Positions 5,576 through 5,665 of a stretch of DNA of 5,665 nt are shown in pieces. The first letter of the stretch is position 1, and each line of letters begins with the position of its first letter. The notes beneath the pieces are model-generated. The model searched no databases, was not told the DNA's origin, and saw only the letters and a list, made by a program, of their open reading frames with translations. This DNA is from DATHWB01 sp041744795. Lineage in GTDB: Bacteria > Actinomycetota > Acidimicrobiia > Spongiisociales > ZC4RG35. The stretch covers positions 1 to 5,665 of the forward strand of contig JBGTKD010000143.1 of assembly GCA_041744795.1 (NCBI GenBank), in the 5' to 3' direction. Both the position numbers and the translations under genes were made by a program.

Positions 5576-5665
5576 TCAAGACCAGAACTGGTCCCAGTTG
5601 TGCAAGTCGAAGAAGTACTCGGTGCCGGACTTGATCTGGCCGTCCTCCAGCTCGACCACGATGCA
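5576..5665 (-). CDS. C-terminal end of a possible NTF2/SnoaL-like protein (partial)
   Basis: On the minus strand the frame is open from the right edge to a TGA at 5578-5576 and gives 29 residues. The stretch VVELEDGQIKSGTEYFFDLHNWDQFW has the look of the last two strands of SnoaL-like/NTF2-fold proteins, where a '…DGkI…eY.D…' strand closes the barrel. These small proteins can be ketosteroid isomerase-like enzymes or binding proteins, and so short a piece does not allow a choice. It is convergent with the rhodanese gene, with a 90-bp gap, and its start lies outside the window. Confidence 0.5.
   Translation of the reverse strand, partial: CIVVELEDGQIKSGTEYFFDLHNWDQFWS

Noticed and set aside
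1..5665. CRISPR arrays, insertion sequences, attachment sites, toxin-antitoxin or phage genes
   Set aside because: No regularly spaced repeats, transposase or integrase motifs, or terminal inverted repeats were seen; the window is almost fully occupied by ordinary coding genes.

Overview
The window is GC-rich bacterial DNA, probably from a high-GC actinobacterium. The best clue is the fragment at the left edge. It ends in an S-layer-homology-type repeat (GIT.GCNP…FCPDDPVTRGQMAAFL) of the kind common in Acidimicrobiia and related uncultured Actinobacteria. The actinobacterial style of the XdhC proteins and the two possible leaderless promoters agree with this. The taxon is an inference, and no 16S or other marker gene is present.

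Layout from left to right: (1) the 3' end of a plus-strand SLH-repeat protein (1-162); (2) a short convergent gap containing a 9-bp inverted repeat, a candidate bidirectional terminator; (3) a compact minus-strand operon of six genes filling 218-5065, transcribed right to left; (4) an 81-bp divergent promoter region; (5) a plus-strand single-domain rhodanese (5147-5485); (6) a short convergent gap and the C-terminal end of a minus-strand protein, possibly NTF2/SnoaL-like, running off the right edge (5576-5665).

In transcription order the operon is: MoxR-type AAA+ ATPase (CoxD-like), secreted M15 metallopeptidase, VWA protein (CoxE-like), XdhC N-terminal domain protein, XdhC C-terminal Rossmann domain protein, and MobA/MocA-like nucleotidyltransferase. 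Three junctions are 4-bp start/stop overlaps (ATGA, GTGA, ATGA) and the other two gaps are 11 and 7 nt, so co-transcription and translational coupling are very likely. Five of the six genes are accessory functions known from the aerobic CO dehydrogenase / xanthine dehydrogenase family of molybdenum hydroxylases. The MocA-like enzyme would make the dinucleotide form of the molybdenum cofactor, the XdhC pair would hold and protect the cofactor, and the AAA+/VWA pair would remodel the apo-enzyme and mature its active site.

Two things stand out. The structural hydroxylase subunits (large, medium and small) are not in the operon, so this is a stand-alone maturation cassette within the window. And a signal-peptide-bearing peptidoglycan-type peptidase is inserted, with a 4-bp overlap, exactly between the AAA+ and VWA genes, which normally sit side by side. 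The XdhC protein is also split into two overlapping genes rather than being one polypeptide.
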